A stretch of 64,000 bases of DNA from Clostridia bacterium BRH_c25 (GTDB lineage Bacteria; Bacillota_A; Clostridia; Lutisporales; Lutisporaceae). Every line of letters begins with the position of its first letter. The stretch's first letter is position 1. Shown here piece after piece: positions 17,039 to 26,474 of this stretch. The position numbers were made by a program, and so were the translations under genes. The notes under the pieces were generated by a model. The model made no database searches and was not told the origin of the DNA. It saw nothing but the letters and a program-made list of their open reading frames with translations. The DNA lies in the NCBI GenBank assembly GCA_001515955.1, contig LOES01000136.1:1-64000 (forward strand). Direction: 5' to 3'.

Positions 17039-18469
17039 TTAGGCGTTTACAACATTTGTATCAATTATATTTTCTTTATTTGAGTGTTGAGTGAAAGATG
17101 ATATCACAAGCATCATCACTAAGGTCAGAGGGAAAGCTATGTAAATTGGCGGTATACCATTGGGGGAACCAAGTATTGCCCATATAACCGAACCTATACC
17201 ACCAACAAGAAGGCTCCAAAAAGCTGCATCCGCAGTTGCCCTCTTCCAGAACAGACCTAGCATAATAGGCCAGAAAATAGCTGCATTAAACTGGTAAGCA
17301 TACATCATAAGCTGAAGAATCTGGGGCAGATACATCGCTACAGCCATGGACAAGAGACCGCAGATTATGATTACAATCTGACTTACCTTAATAAGTTTTT
17401 TATCATCCATATCAGGCCTTATAAATCCCTTTATAATATCATTGGTAATTATTGTTGTAGCACACATAAGCCCACTGTCTGCTGTTGACATTATTGCTGC
17501 TGTTAACGCGGCGATAATTATGCCTGTAACACCCATAGGCAAAGCTTTTACTATAAATGTAGTGAAGACCAGGTCTTTTTCAATACCGGGGAATAAACCT
17601 GCTGAAATAACACCCAGAGTACACACGAAGAAAGCAAATACCGGCCATATTAAAAGTCCTGCAGTTGTATAGGTTTTCTTAACAGTGTTAAGATCCTTTG
17701 CAGCAAATATTCTCTGCCATGTGACCATGGATATCAGATATGATGGAACCATAGACACTATCCACTTAATTACCGTTGCTCCATCGACACCTCCCATAGT
17801 AAAGTGACTTGCCGGTAATGCAGCTCTTAAAGTCTCAATACCGCCAGCTTTAGCCAATCCAATTGGAACTGCAATAAAAAATATACCTAATACTATTATT
17901 CCAGCTTGAACTACATCTGTATCTATAACAGAATTCAGCCCTCCCAATGCAGTATAAAGTATAACTACCAAGCCGGCTATCCATGCAGTAGTTCCCTTGG
18001 GCAAGCCTGTAACTGCACTTATGATGACAGCTCCACCGAGAATTTGCGTTCCGACAAATGTAACATTTGCGAATATAACCATAATAGAACCAAGTAATCT
18101 TGCTCTCTGATCATATCTATAGCTGAGAAAATGAGCTGTAGACACAAATTTTAACTTATCTGCGAGAGGTTTAAGCTTTTTCGAAAGGAAGAATGCAACA
18201 GTAAATGCTCCTAATAGTGAGCTGAATACAAGCCAGTTGGCACCAAAGCCCGCTATATATGCTGTACCCACAGTTCCAATTACATAACCTGCTCCAATGT
18301 CTGTAGATGTTACAGTTCCCAATAGTCTTATGAACCCCACTCTTCTTCCTGCAAGTAAAAAATCATCAGCATTGCTGGTCTTCTTCGAATAGTAAAATCC
18401 GATAGCCATTAAGACTGCAAAATAACAAACTAATATCAGAGTATCCAGAGTCGTCCATGAGCTATGCAT
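17039..18469 (-). CDS. Sodium:solute symporter family transporter
   Basis: 476 aa, about 13 membrane helices. SSF family motifs are present: early FYYSKKTSNADDFLLAGRRV, the TSTDIGAGYVIG segment, and SMVPSYLISMVTWQRIFAAKD. Members carry sugars, amino acids, pantothenate or nucleosides with Na+. As last gene of the hydantoinase operon it probably imports the substrate of that pathway (inference). Confidence 0.92.
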   Translation of the reverse strand: MHSSWTTLDTLILVCYFAVLMAIGFYYSKKTSNADDFLLAGRRVGFIRLLGTVTSTDIGAGYVIGTVGTAYIAGFGANWLVFSSLLGAFTVAFFLSKKLKPLADKLKFVSTAHFLSYRYDQRARLLGSIMVIFANVTFVGTQILGGAVIISAVTGLPKGTTAWIAGLVVILYTALGGLNSVIDTDVVQAGIIVLGIFFIAVPIGLAKAGGIETLRAALPASHFTMGGVDGATVIKWIVSMVPSYLISMVTWQRIFAAKDLNTVKKTYTTAGLLIWPVFAFFVCTLGVISAGLFPGIEKDLVFTTFIVKALPMGVTGIIIAALTAAIMSTADSGLMCATTIITNDIIKGFIRPDMDDKKLIKVSQIVIIICGLLSMAVAMYLPQILQLMMYAYQFNAAIFWPIMLGLFWKRATADAAFWSLLVGGIGSVIWAILGSPNGIPPIYIAFPLTLVMMLVISSFTQHSNKENIIDTNVVNA

Positions 18470-18510
18470 TATTATACCTCCTTATTTAATAAAATGAGAT
18501 TCCATATATA

Positions 18511-20271
18511 TCAGTCACGCAGTTTTTTTGTCGCATTTAAGTCGATCTCAAGTGTAATGGGATTAATAACTACACCATATTCTTTCTTAGCACTTTCAAT
18601 TGATATAAGCTGCTGCTTGACATCTGAAAGAACCATCTCGGGATTTCTTCTGAAGGAATTTCCATATCCCCCACCGCTTGCAGTAATACAGGTTACCGTA
18701 TCCCCATATTTAAGGAAGATTACATCCCCCATGGCAAAATCCAGAATTTTTTCTTCAGATGTTCCTTCGTTGATTATCCACTTACCGCTTTTACCGGGCT
18801 TACCGTCAAACAATCCCTGTGGTGGTATTTTAGATTTCTGCGAGGTATGGAAAAACTGACCTTCATCGCCAACAATTTTCCACTTTCTTTTTTGTGCAAA
18901 ACCGCCCCTGAACATACCTGCACCTGCCGAGTCGGGTAGTATGGATCTTTCCAGGAACAGCATAGGTGCTTCGATTTCCTGGGCTTCAAGTGGTGGGATA
19001 GGACAATTAGTTACATGGCAGGACATAATAGTAAGCCCATCTTTTACAGGCCTGGCTCCGAGCCCGCCAGGAACTATTTCTCCCCAGTACTGTCTATGAT
19101 TTACTTCACCTCCTCTTGGATGGGTTTCAAGATTGACAGCTGAACAAAAGTCATAAATATTACCGCATGAATCAGCCATGACCTTGCCTGGTATTGCATT
19201 TGACATTGCACCCATTATGAGATCCACCAAAATATGATCTGTTACCATGCGCTGGAAGCAACCATTTGGCATTGTGCAGTTTACGAGGGTTCCGGAAGGG
19301 GCTATTACCCTAACAGGCCTATGACAGCCTTGATTCGTCGGTATTGTAGGATTTGTAAGACATCTCATGGTGTAATAAGTAGCAGATATTGTCGCAGAAA
19401 GAGGCGAGTTTATAGGACCTTTTATCTGTGGAGCTGTACCGGTATAATCAAAGGTAATCTCACTTCCTTCGACAATTACTGAGAGTTTTAAGGTATAAGG
19501 TCCACCTTGATAACCATCATCCAGTATACTTTCTTCGTGTGTATATACACCATCGGGTATACTTTCAATTTCTGCTCTTGTGAGCCTTTCTGAATAACTC
19601 AAAAGTTCATCTATTGTATCCTTGACCAATTCCAGACCATATTTGCTAATTATTTGATTAAAGCCTTTACTACCAATATTGCAGCCTGAAATTTGGGCCA
19701 TTAGATCACCCTTCATATCTCTAGGTGCTCTTGTATTATTGAGGATTATTTTCCATACGGCTTCATTCCTCACTCCTCTGTCATAAAGCTTGACAGGCTC
19801 GACTAAAAGGCCCTCCTGCCATATCTCTACAGTCCAGGAGTCTCCAGTCCAGGTACCTCCGATATCCCTATGATGGAGCATCGTTACTGAGAAGCCAACC
19901 AATTCAGCATCTTCATAAAAAATAGGAGCTATCATAATGATATCTTTTGTGTGATGACTGCCCAGGGATTCACCACCTGCATAGGGATGATTAGTGAGTA
20001 TTATATCTCCAGGATGCATTTGCTCTCTGGAAAAGAATTTGGTCAACACTGTATTAAGACAAGGTCCCAGGCAATTAAGATGTATGGGTATATTAGCCCC
20101 CTCAGCTAAAAGCCTTCCTTCCGAATCGAATATAGCTGATGAGCAGTCCATCATTTCCTTTACTATGGTAGAATAGCTGCTTCTTACCATGGTGGCAGAC
20201 ATTTGTTCAGCTACTGATCTCAAAGCATTATTCATAACCTCCAATAATATCGCTTTTGACACAAAATCCAC
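18511..20271 (-). CDS. hyuB: Hydantoinase B/oxoprolinase family protein
   Basis: 586 aa, the full length of the HyuB family, with MRSSYSTIVKEMMDCS near the start, the HHRDIGG region, FDYTGTAPQIKGPIN and a late ITASGGGYGN. HyuB pairs with HyuA to open hydantoin or 5-oxoproline-like rings with ATP. The same architecture is used by acetone carboxylase. It follows hyuA by 12 bases. Which ring is opened cannot be read from sequence. Confidence 0.92.
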   Translation of the reverse strand: MDFVSKAILLEVMNNALRSVAEQMSATMVRSSYSTIVKEMMDCSSAIFDSEGRLLAEGANIPIHLNCLGPCLNTVLTKFFSREQMHPGDIILTNHPYAGGESLGSHHTKDIIMIAPIFYEDAELVGFSVTMLHHRDIGGTWTGDSWTVEIWQEGLLVEPVKLYDRGVRNEAVWKIILNNTRAPRDMKGDLMAQISGCNIGSKGFNQIISKYGLELVKDTIDELLSYSERLTRAEIESIPDGVYTHEESILDDGYQGGPYTLKLSVIVEGSEITFDYTGTAPQIKGPINSPLSATISATYYTMRCLTNPTIPTNQGCHRPVRVIAPSGTLVNCTMPNGCFQRMVTDHILVDLIMGAMSNAIPGKVMADSCGNIYDFCSAVNLETHPRGGEVNHRQYWGEIVPGGLGARPVKDGLTIMSCHVTNCPIPPLEAQEIEAPMLFLERSILPDSAGAGMFRGGFAQKRKWKIVGDEGQFFHTSQKSKIPPQGLFDGKPGKSGKWIINEGTSEEKILDFAMGDVIFLKYGDTVTCITASGGGYGNSFRRNPEMVLSDVKQQLISIESAKKEYGVVINPITLEIDLNATKKLRD

Positions 20272-20283
20272 TCCTCTCTAAGA

Positions 20284-22332
20284 CTATTTGCCCGTGTACA
20301 TGATTATGTTTCTTAAAGCATCTATCTCTGCTCTGTGACCAGGATATATTACTACAGTAGCCCCCATTTCACCTACTATGGCAGGGCCTTCTATGACTTC
20401 ACCCATTGAAAGGGTCTCTCTATCATAAACCGGAGTTACATATTCCTTGCCTTCAAATATTACCTTTCCAAAATGTTTAGCTACAGCGGCTGATTCGGTT
20501 TTCCATGCTTTATTTTCACTAAGATCAGGTTTGTTCATTGATCCGATGGCACTTACTCTATAATTTACAAATTCCAGAGGATCCTCCCTCATAGCATGCC
20601 CATAAGCCTGCTCGTGAAGCTGATGATACTTCTCGTACATTTCCTCGATGCTTTCTTCCGTTAAGCTGCCAAACGGGACTGGGACGCTTATTTCAAATGC
20701 TTGGCCAAAATATCTCATATCACAGGTTCTGACCAGCATACGGCTTTCTTCAGGTACATTTTCCTTTATCAATCCTTCATTTCCCTGGCGGTCAAGGTCA
20801 TTATACATGCTGTTAAGTATGTCGCTGTTAACTTGCTCCATAGTCAGAAGCTTTGTATGGACATAATCATGCTTTATATCAGAAAGCACAAGACCAAGTG
20901 CGCAGAAGGTTCCTGGGGAGTAGGGAACTATAACCTTCGGGATCTCTAATTCCTCCGCCAACTTGCCCGCATGGAGTCCACCCGCCCCGCCAAAGGCTAC
21001 CAGAGTAAATTCTCGCGGATCATAGCCTCTCTGCACCGAAACAAGCTTTATTGCTCTAATCATATTGGAATTGACAACCTGGATTATTCCCTCTGCAGCT
21101 TCCATGACATCAATGTTCAAAGGCTCTGCAATATATTCATTTATTGCTTTCTTTGTAAAGTCCATTACACTTTCAAGGTTTTCCATAAAAATTTCAGGTC
21201 TGATTCTCCCTGTTACCAGATTGGCATCTGTCACCGTAGGCTTTTTACCACCCCTGCCGTAGCATACGGGTCCGGGTTCTGCACCTGCACTCAATGGACC
21301 TACCCTTAGCGCTCCGCCGGCATCATGCCAGGCAATGCTGCCGCCGCCTGCTCCTATAAAGCTCAGATCAACTGTAGGTATACTTATTGGGTAGCCTTCA
21401 ACATGGCTGTCGGTTGAGAATTTCAATTCATTATTTTGAATAAGTGATACATCACAGCTGGTTCCGCCCATATCAACAGTTATTATATTGGATATACCGC
21501 AAAGCGCAGCTACATGATTTGCAGCAATTATACCTGCGATAGGGCCTGAATCTGATACACAAACAGGCTTACGAACTGCAGTGTCAAAGGTCATTACACC
21601 TGCATTCCCTTGCATTATAAATAAGTTTGGGTCTATATTACTTTTTCCCATTTCTTTTTCAAACTGAACAAGGTGGGAAGCCATATTGGGCATCATATAA
21701 GCATTGATGGCGGTTGTAGATGTCCTTTCATATTCTCTGAACTGAGGATTTATGTCCGAAGATATGGATACATAGACCTCAGGCCATTCTCTATTGATTA
21801 TTTCCTTTATGCGTTTTTCATGTAAAGGATTGGCATAGGAATGAATAAGACACACTGCAATAGATTTTATACTTTTGCCATGTAATTCCTTAATAATGTT
21901 TATAACTTCATTTTCTTCCAAAGGCTCTATTACCTGACCCAGAAAGTTCATTCTTTCTGTGACTTCATATCGTAAATCTCTTCTTACCAGAGGCTCGGGT
22001 TTATCCATGAAAATATCATAAATATTCTCATTTCTAAAAGCTCTGCCAATTTCCAATACATCTCTGAAGCCTTTCGTAGTTATTAATGCTGTAGCCTCAG
22101 CTTCTTTTTGGGCAATCATATTGACAACTATGGTGGTACCATATATCAACTCCTCTATGCCTTTTTCATCAATGCCTGAAAGGCTCACAATCTTCTTTAT
22201 TCCCTTCTGTATGCCTTCAAGAAGCTTCTTCGGAGTTGTGGGAGTTTTGGTAAAATAAATCCGGCCTGAGTTTACATCTGTTAATACAACATCGGTATTG
22301 GTACCACCGGTATCAATTCCTATTCTGTACAT
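20284..22332 (-). CDS. hyuA: Hydantoinase A/oxoprolinase family protein (ATP-binding subunit)
   Basis: 682 aa. ASKHA-type ATPase: N-terminal phosphate loop YRIGIDTGGTNTDVVLT, TTIVVN, the second phosphate motif ITVDMGGTSCDVSL, and AFGGAGGLHAG toward the C-terminus. These are the HydA N and HydA domains. Acts with HyuB as an ATP-dependent amidohydrolase in the cytoplasm. Preceded by GAAAGGGG, 20 bases after the dehydrogenase-like gene, hence same operon. Confidence 0.92.
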   Translation of the reverse strand: MYRIGIDTGGTNTDVVLTDVNSGRIYFTKTPTTPKKLLEGIQKGIKKIVSLSGIDEKGIEELIYGTTIVVNMIAQKEAEATALITTKGFRDVLEIGRAFRNENIYDIFMDKPEPLVRRDLRYEVTERMNFLGQVIEPLEENEVINIIKELHGKSIKSIAVCLIHSYANPLHEKRIKEIINREWPEVYVSISSDINPQFREYERTSTTAINAYMMPNMASHLVQFEKEMGKSNIDPNLFIMQGNAGVMTFDTAVRKPVCVSDSGPIAGIIAANHVAALCGISNIITVDMGGTSCDVSLIQNNELKFSTDSHVEGYPISIPTVDLSFIGAGGGSIAWHDAGGALRVGPLSAGAEPGPVCYGRGGKKPTVTDANLVTGRIRPEIFMENLESVMDFTKKAINEYIAEPLNIDVMEAAEGIIQVVNSNMIRAIKLVSVQRGYDPREFTLVAFGGAGGLHAGKLAEELEIPKVIVPYSPGTFCALGLVLSDIKHDYVHTKLLTMEQVNSDILNSMYNDLDRQGNEGLIKENVPEESRMLVRTCDMRYFGQAFEISVPVPFGSLTEESIEEMYEKYHQLHEQAYGHAMREDPLEFVNYRVSAIGSMNKPDLSENKAWKTESAAVAKHFGKVIFEGKEYVTPVYDRETLSMGEVIEGPAIVGEMGATVVIYPGHRAEIDALRNIIMYTGK

Positions 22333-22352
22333 AAAATACCCCTTTCTGTTGA

Positions 22353-23477
22353 TTATTCTGATTTGTGAGCAGTGTAATATTTCAAAGATGCTCTTACTAG
22401 AGATCTTTCATAGAAGTTTTTACTATTAATACTAAGCCTTGTAGGATCTTTTTCCAACAAAACCTTGAGAAGCGGAAGAATTTGTGTTCCATATATCCTC
22501 ATGCAGTCCTTTGCATCGACGCCGGGCCAGGCATTGCAGCTTATTACCACTCTTCTGTTGGTACTGCTTATGTCCTTAGGTATATCATCATACAGAGGAT
22601 CATCAATCTCGATCACAAATTTATCCAGGGTACCTGTAGGTATGCCCTCTATACCTTTTACCTGAGCCGGTTTCATTTTTGTGTTATATGGATCAGCAGT
22701 CAGATCCAAGATTATCGCGTGTTTCGGAAGATATTCCAGCAAATCATTCGGAACAATTATCATGGTAGAATCCGTTCTCTTGCTGGCATCCACCAGTATA
22801 TCCGTATCTTTAAGAATTTCTCTCATTATATCATGAGCTTTGGTGATATTCCTCGGCAACATTCTGACAATCAAGCCCGGAACCTCAGGGTGTTTATGAT
22901 AAAACTCCTTATCACTGAAATCTTCAAAGGCCTTTGCCGAAAATGACGCGACAGCACCTAGTCCTATAATACTTACATTTATTGTCCTTCTGTTTATTTC
23001 GTTGAAATCTGTCATTCTTTTTTTTAATTCCTCAAAAGCTACCCTGGAACCTGCCCTTGAAGTGCCTCTATAATTCACCATGATTCTGTTATTGTCATCA
23101 TCTGTGAAAGCATCCATTGAATAGCAAAAGATGCCCTTTTCCTGCAGAAAATTATTTCTTGTTGCTCTGGTCTCATAATGAAGCATTGAGATAAGCACTG
23201 CATCAGGCTTCATAAGCATCAGTTCTTCTTCATCCGGAGCCCTTAACACCATAACCATATCACACTTATATACATCATCATGCTTTACAAAGGATATTCT
23301 TCTATTTCCTGATTGATAGTCTTCCCGGGTATAACCAAGCCTTTCACCATAATCTTCCTCCAGAAGCAGCTCTATATCATATTCAGCAAGCTCTTCAAAT
23401 AAATCTGGCAGGAAGTCTCTTTTTTCGCTTTCTTCTTTGTGCATTCTAGGGAAACCTATGGTTTTTATTCTACTCAA
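22353..23477 (-). CDS. Alanine dehydrogenase/carboxyethylornithine synthase-like oxidoreductase
   Basis: 374 aa. The start is TTG (23477), because AAAGGAGGT lies exactly 6-7 nt upstream. The open frame continues further upstream without signals. N-terminal AlaDh/PNT-like domain (IKTIGFPRMHKEESEKRDFL, resembling N5-(carboxyethyl)ornithine synthase) and a Rossmann domain with VSIIGLGAVASFSAKAFE near residue 185. Probably an NAD(P)-dependent amino acid dehydrogenase or imine reductase. First gene of the hyu operon, under a sigma-54 promoter. Confidence 0.75.
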   Translation of the reverse strand: MSRIKTIGFPRMHKEESEKRDFLPDLFEELAEYDIELLLEEDYGERLGYTREDYQSGNRRISFVKHDDVYKCDMVMVLRAPDEEELMLMKPDAVLISMLHYETRATRNNFLQEKGIFCYSMDAFTDDDNNRIMVNYRGTSRAGSRVAFEELKKRMTDFNEINRRTINVSIIGLGAVASFSAKAFEDFSDKEFYHKHPEVPGLIVRMLPRNITKAHDIMREILKDTDILVDASKRTDSTMIIVPNDLLEYLPKHAIILDLTADPYNTKMKPAQVKGIEGIPTGTLDKFVIEIDDPLYDDIPKDISSTNRRVVISCNAWPGVDAKDCMRIYGTQILPLLKVLLEKDPTRLSINSKNFYERSLVRASLKYYTAHKSE

Positions 23478-23554
23478 TTTATTACCTCCTTTGAGATAAA
23501 CCATATAAGATATCATACTTATCCAAATATTTAAAATTTTCAACTACTATATAA

Positions 23555-23570
23555 AGCAATATGCATGCCA
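23555..23570 (-). promoter_or_regulatory. Sigma-54 (-24/-12) promoter of the hyu operon
   Basis: Minus strand reads TGGCATG-N4-TTGCT, with GG and GC exactly 10 bases apart, a match to the sigma-54 consensus TGGCAYR-N4-TTGCW. It lies about 78 bases upstream of the TTG start of the first operon gene. A sigma-54 activator is encoded on the other side of the same intergenic region. Confidence 0.85.
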
Positions 23571-23622
23571 AAACTACTTTGTTGAAAACAGTGCATTAGC
23601 AGCAGCATAAAATTTAGAAAGT

Positions 23623-23656
23623 GTTGCATATAGTAAACATGTTGCATAAATGCAAC
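23623..23656. promoter_or_regulatory. Candidate upstream activator site
   Basis: A perfect palindrome GTTGCAT-AA-ATGCAAC (23641-23656) plus a further GTTGCAT half-site at 23623-23629, 55-100 bases upstream of the -24/-12 promoter. This is the usual distance for a bound sigma-54 activator. It also lies just upstream of the RpiR-type gene, so the RpiR regulator is an alternative binder. Confidence 0.65.
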
Positions 23657-23721
23657 AAAATCACAAAAATAGAGGTATAAATTAACAGATGTAGAATAAT
23701 AAATGGTAAGGAGGTGTTGAA

Positions 23722-24594
23722 ATGAAAGATTACGAACAGCATAAAAAGAACTTTCTGAAACTGTTGAGTGAGAGCGCAAGTACCATGCCCTCTGAGTATC
23801 AAAAAGTAGCCAAGTATATAAGGAGGTACTATAAAAAGGTTTCCTTTATGAATCTTCCGGAGCTGACAGAAAAATTATCAATTGAGGAAGAGATTATTAA
23901 CAACTACATATCCAATATAGGTTTTCAATCCTTCGAAGAGTTCAGAAATGAATTAAGGCATGTTGCCATGGTTGACCTTAAAACAACAGATCGTTTCCAA
24001 ATATCAATGGATATGATAAATCCCAAAGTGAACAGCATAATGAACCTGGTGGTAAATAAGGAAATAAGCAATTTAAAAAGCCTGTCCACCACATTAAATG
24101 AGCAGACCTTTGCAAGTATAGTTGGAGAAGTTATAAAAGCAAATGAAATAATAGTTGTAGGTACCAGGGCATCTGCTCCCATTACTTTATATGCAGAGTA
24201 TATGTTAAATAGGATAGGCAAAAGAACAGGAAAAATCATGTCCGGTGGAACGGAAAACCTTGATAGCTTATCCCTTATTGATAGGAGCTCACTGGTTATA
24301 GGCTTTGGTTTTGCACGCTATCCAAAGGAAACCATTAAGCTATTAAGCTTTTTTAAAAAGCGTAATATGAAAATCATATCTATAACCGATAATCTTATGT
24401 CCCCTTTGGCACGATTTTCGGATATAGTGATGACAATACCATGCGAATCCATGTCTTTCACAGACTTTTATGCAACACCCATATGTGTAATTAATGCATT
24501 GGTGATACTTGTAAGTCAGTTGGATGAACATACCTCCCTCAAGCATCTCAATGAGTTTGAAAACATTGCAAAGGATATGGGCTTCTATTTTTAA
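23722..24594 (+). CDS. RpiR/MurR family transcriptional regulator
   Basis: 290 aa. N-terminal RpiR-type HTH (about residues 20-90, AKYIRRYYKKVSFMNLPELTEKLSIEE) and C-terminal SIS domain (about 130-255, ANEIIVVGTRASAPITL) that normally senses a phospho-sugar or related ligand. AAGGAGGTG before the ATG. Divergent from the hyu operon and 27 bases before the sigma-54 activator gene. Probably the ligand-sensing half of the regulation (inference). Confidence 0.88.
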   Translation: MKDYEQHKKNFLKLLSESASTMPSEYQKVAKYIRRYYKKVSFMNLPELTEKLSIEEEIINNYISNIGFQSFEEFRNELRHVAMVDLKTTDRFQISMDMINPKVNSIMNLVVNKEISNLKSLSTTLNEQTFASIVGEVIKANEIIVVGTRASAPITLYAEYMLNRIGKRTGKIMSGGTENLDSLSLIDRSSLVIGFGFARYPKETIKLLSFFKKRNMKIISITDNLMSPLARFSDIVMTIPCESMSFTDFYATPICVINALVILVSQLDEHTSLKHLNEFENIAKDMGFYF

Positions 24595-24621
24595 GATCTA
24601 TTCCGTTTGGAGGTTTTGCAA

Positions 24622-25644
24622 ATGCAATATCTTAATAAATATGTAGATAAAAATCAATGCATTATGAACCCGGAAGATTTTTCCTCTTATTCAAAAGGAC
24701 ATATTATAACTGTAAATACAACAATGAAAAAATTGATCGACTTATGCATAAGAATAGCTAAATCGGAAGCTTCAGTGCTGATATCAGGGTCTTCCGGTGT
24801 TGGAAAAGAGATGTTTGCAGAACTGATTCACAATAGCAGTCTTAGATCTGACAAGCCCTTTGTTAAGCTCAATTGTGCCGCCATACCTGAAAACTTGATG
24901 GAATCTGAGTTTTTCGGATATGAACCTGGAGCTTTTACCGGAGCAGGAAGAAACGGAAAAAAGGGACTGATTGAAATGGCAGAACAAGGTACCCTTTTTC
25001 TGGATGAGGTAGGCGAAATGCCTTTAAGTCTGCAATCGAAGATGCTCAGAGTATTGCAGGACGGTAAGTTCTTCAAAATTGGAGGCAATAAGGAGATTTC
25101 AACAGATGTAAGGATTGTATGTGCAACCAATAAGGATTTGCATCAAATGATAGCGCAAGGCAGCTTTAGAGAGGATTTATATTTTCGGCTAAATGTAATA
25201 CCGGTTCACATACCCCCTCTAAAGGACAGACTTGACGATGTACCTATTTTGGCTCTATACTTTTTAGATTGCTTTTGCAAACAATATAATATAAGTAAGT
25301 ATTTTACCTTAAGGCTCATGAAGCAGTTATTAAATAGCAGCTGGGAAGGAAATGTCAGAGAGCTGAGAAACACCGTGGAAAGACTGGTACTCATATCACT
25401 GCAGGATGTGATAGATGTGGAAGACTTAGAGTATGCTGATTTTGCAAGTAAAAGGTATGACGTAATCAGTAAGACAGCTGCAAATATCATAGATGAGGAA
25501 TCAACCGGAACACTGAAAGAAATAATAGGAAAATATGAGATTTCCATAATACAAAAAGCAGTAAAAAAATACGGAAGCATCAGAAAAGCTGCAAAAGCTC
25601 TTGATGTTGACCCATCAACCTTGTCAAGAAAGCTGGGAAAGTGA
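24622..25644 (+). CDS. Sigma-54-dependent transcriptional activator lacking a sensor domain
   Basis: 340 aa from the ATG at 24622 (GGAGG 8 nt upstream). Only ~30 residues precede the AAA+ domain: Walker A GSSGVGKE, the sigma-54 contact loop GAFTGA (about 96), Walker B GTLFLDEVGEM, sensor WEGNVRELRNTVERL. A Fis-type HTH closes the protein (SIRKAAKALDVDPSTLSRKL). A receiver, PAS or GAF sensor is absent. Probably activates the -24/-12 promoter at 23555-23570. Co-transcribed with the RpiR gene. Confidence 0.92.
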   Translation: MQYLNKYVDKNQCIMNPEDFSSYSKGHIITVNTTMKKLIDLCIRIAKSEASVLISGSSGVGKEMFAELIHNSSLRSDKPFVKLNCAAIPENLMESEFFGYEPGAFTGAGRNGKKGLIEMAEQGTLFLDEVGEMPLSLQSKMLRVLQDGKFFKIGGNKEISTDVRIVCATNKDLHQMIAQGSFREDLYFRLNVIPVHIPPLKDRLDDVPILALYFLDCFCKQYNISKYFTLRLMKQLLNSSWEGNVRELRNTVERLVLISLQDVIDVEDLEYADFASKRYDVISKTAANIIDEESTGTLKEIIGKYEISIIQKAVKKYGSIRKAAKALDVDPSTLSRKLGK

Positions 25645-25745
25645 ATAGAATATAATTCTTTAGTCCCAAGTGTATCATTTAAGTGTAACATCTGCAGCAC
25701 TGCAAGAATATTATGTAAATATATTCTTTGTATGGGGTGATCAAG

Positions 25746-26438
25746 ATGACAAATGGAGCTTACAGACAGTGCCCAAGCGGTTCTGTCCCCTATGTAGTCA
25801 GGGCTGGTGATACACTTGGGAACATCGCTTTCTTCTATGGCACAGGTGTGAATGATATATTGGAAGCCAATCCGGGAATCAGTCCCGGTAGATTATATAT
25901 CGGACAGCAGCTTTGTGTGCCTTTGAAAGCTCAAATGTATCCTTCCTGTCCTACAACTAATTACTATGTGGTTGTAGAAGGCGATACAATGGAGTCGATA
26001 GCCTCCTACTTCGGAATATCCTCCCAGCAGCTTTTGTATGCAAACTACGGAATTGATCCAAAGGAAATCTATAAGGACATGGTATTGTGCATACCCGTTG
26101 CTCCCCCGCCCGTTAATGTCGTAATCAACCAGACCGACCATTCCCTGACGGTTTACCGCGGTACCAACGTATTCCGCACATACAGGATAGGACTTGAGAA
26201 CCCAGCTGTTCCGTCGCCCAGAGGGACCTTCAAGCTTGTAAACAAACAGGTTGATCCTGGCGTGGAGCAGGGTGCCAGGTGGCTTGGACTCTCAGAGGCA
26301 GGCTTCGGCATACAGGGTACAAACAACCCTCAGTTTATCGAGAATATTTCCGAAGGGCGAAGCATAGTAATGTCCAATCAGGACGTCAGTGAGCTGTTTA
26401 ATCTTGTCCCGGTCGGTACAACCGTGAGAGTGATGTGA
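25746..26438 (+). CDS. LysM protein with an inactivated L,D-transpeptidase domain
   Basis: 230 aa from the ATG at 25746 (GGGGTGA upstream; an ATG six codons earlier has no site). Two LysM repeats (YVVRAGDTLGNIAFF; YVVVEGDTMESIASY) and a C-terminal YkuD fold (about 125-230). Aligned without gaps to the active neighbour over the last 41 residues, the catalytic His of HGTN is Gln190 and the Cys of SxGCxR is Ser206, with Gly and Arg also lost. It probably binds peptidoglycan without catalysis. No signal peptide seen. Confidence 0.82.
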   Translation: MTNGAYRQCPSGSVPYVVRAGDTLGNIAFFYGTGVNDILEANPGISPGRLYIGQQLCVPLKAQMYPSCPTTNYYVVVEGDTMESIASYFGISSQQLLYANYGIDPKEIYKDMVLCIPVAPPPVNVVINQTDHSLTVYRGTNVFRTYRIGLENPAVPSPRGTFKLVNKQVDPGVEQGARWLGLSEAGFGIQGTNNPQFIENISEGRSIVMSNQDVSELFNLVPVGTTVRVM

Positions 26439-26474
26439 TTATAGCCAAAATTTCTAGTATTGAAGGTGAATATT

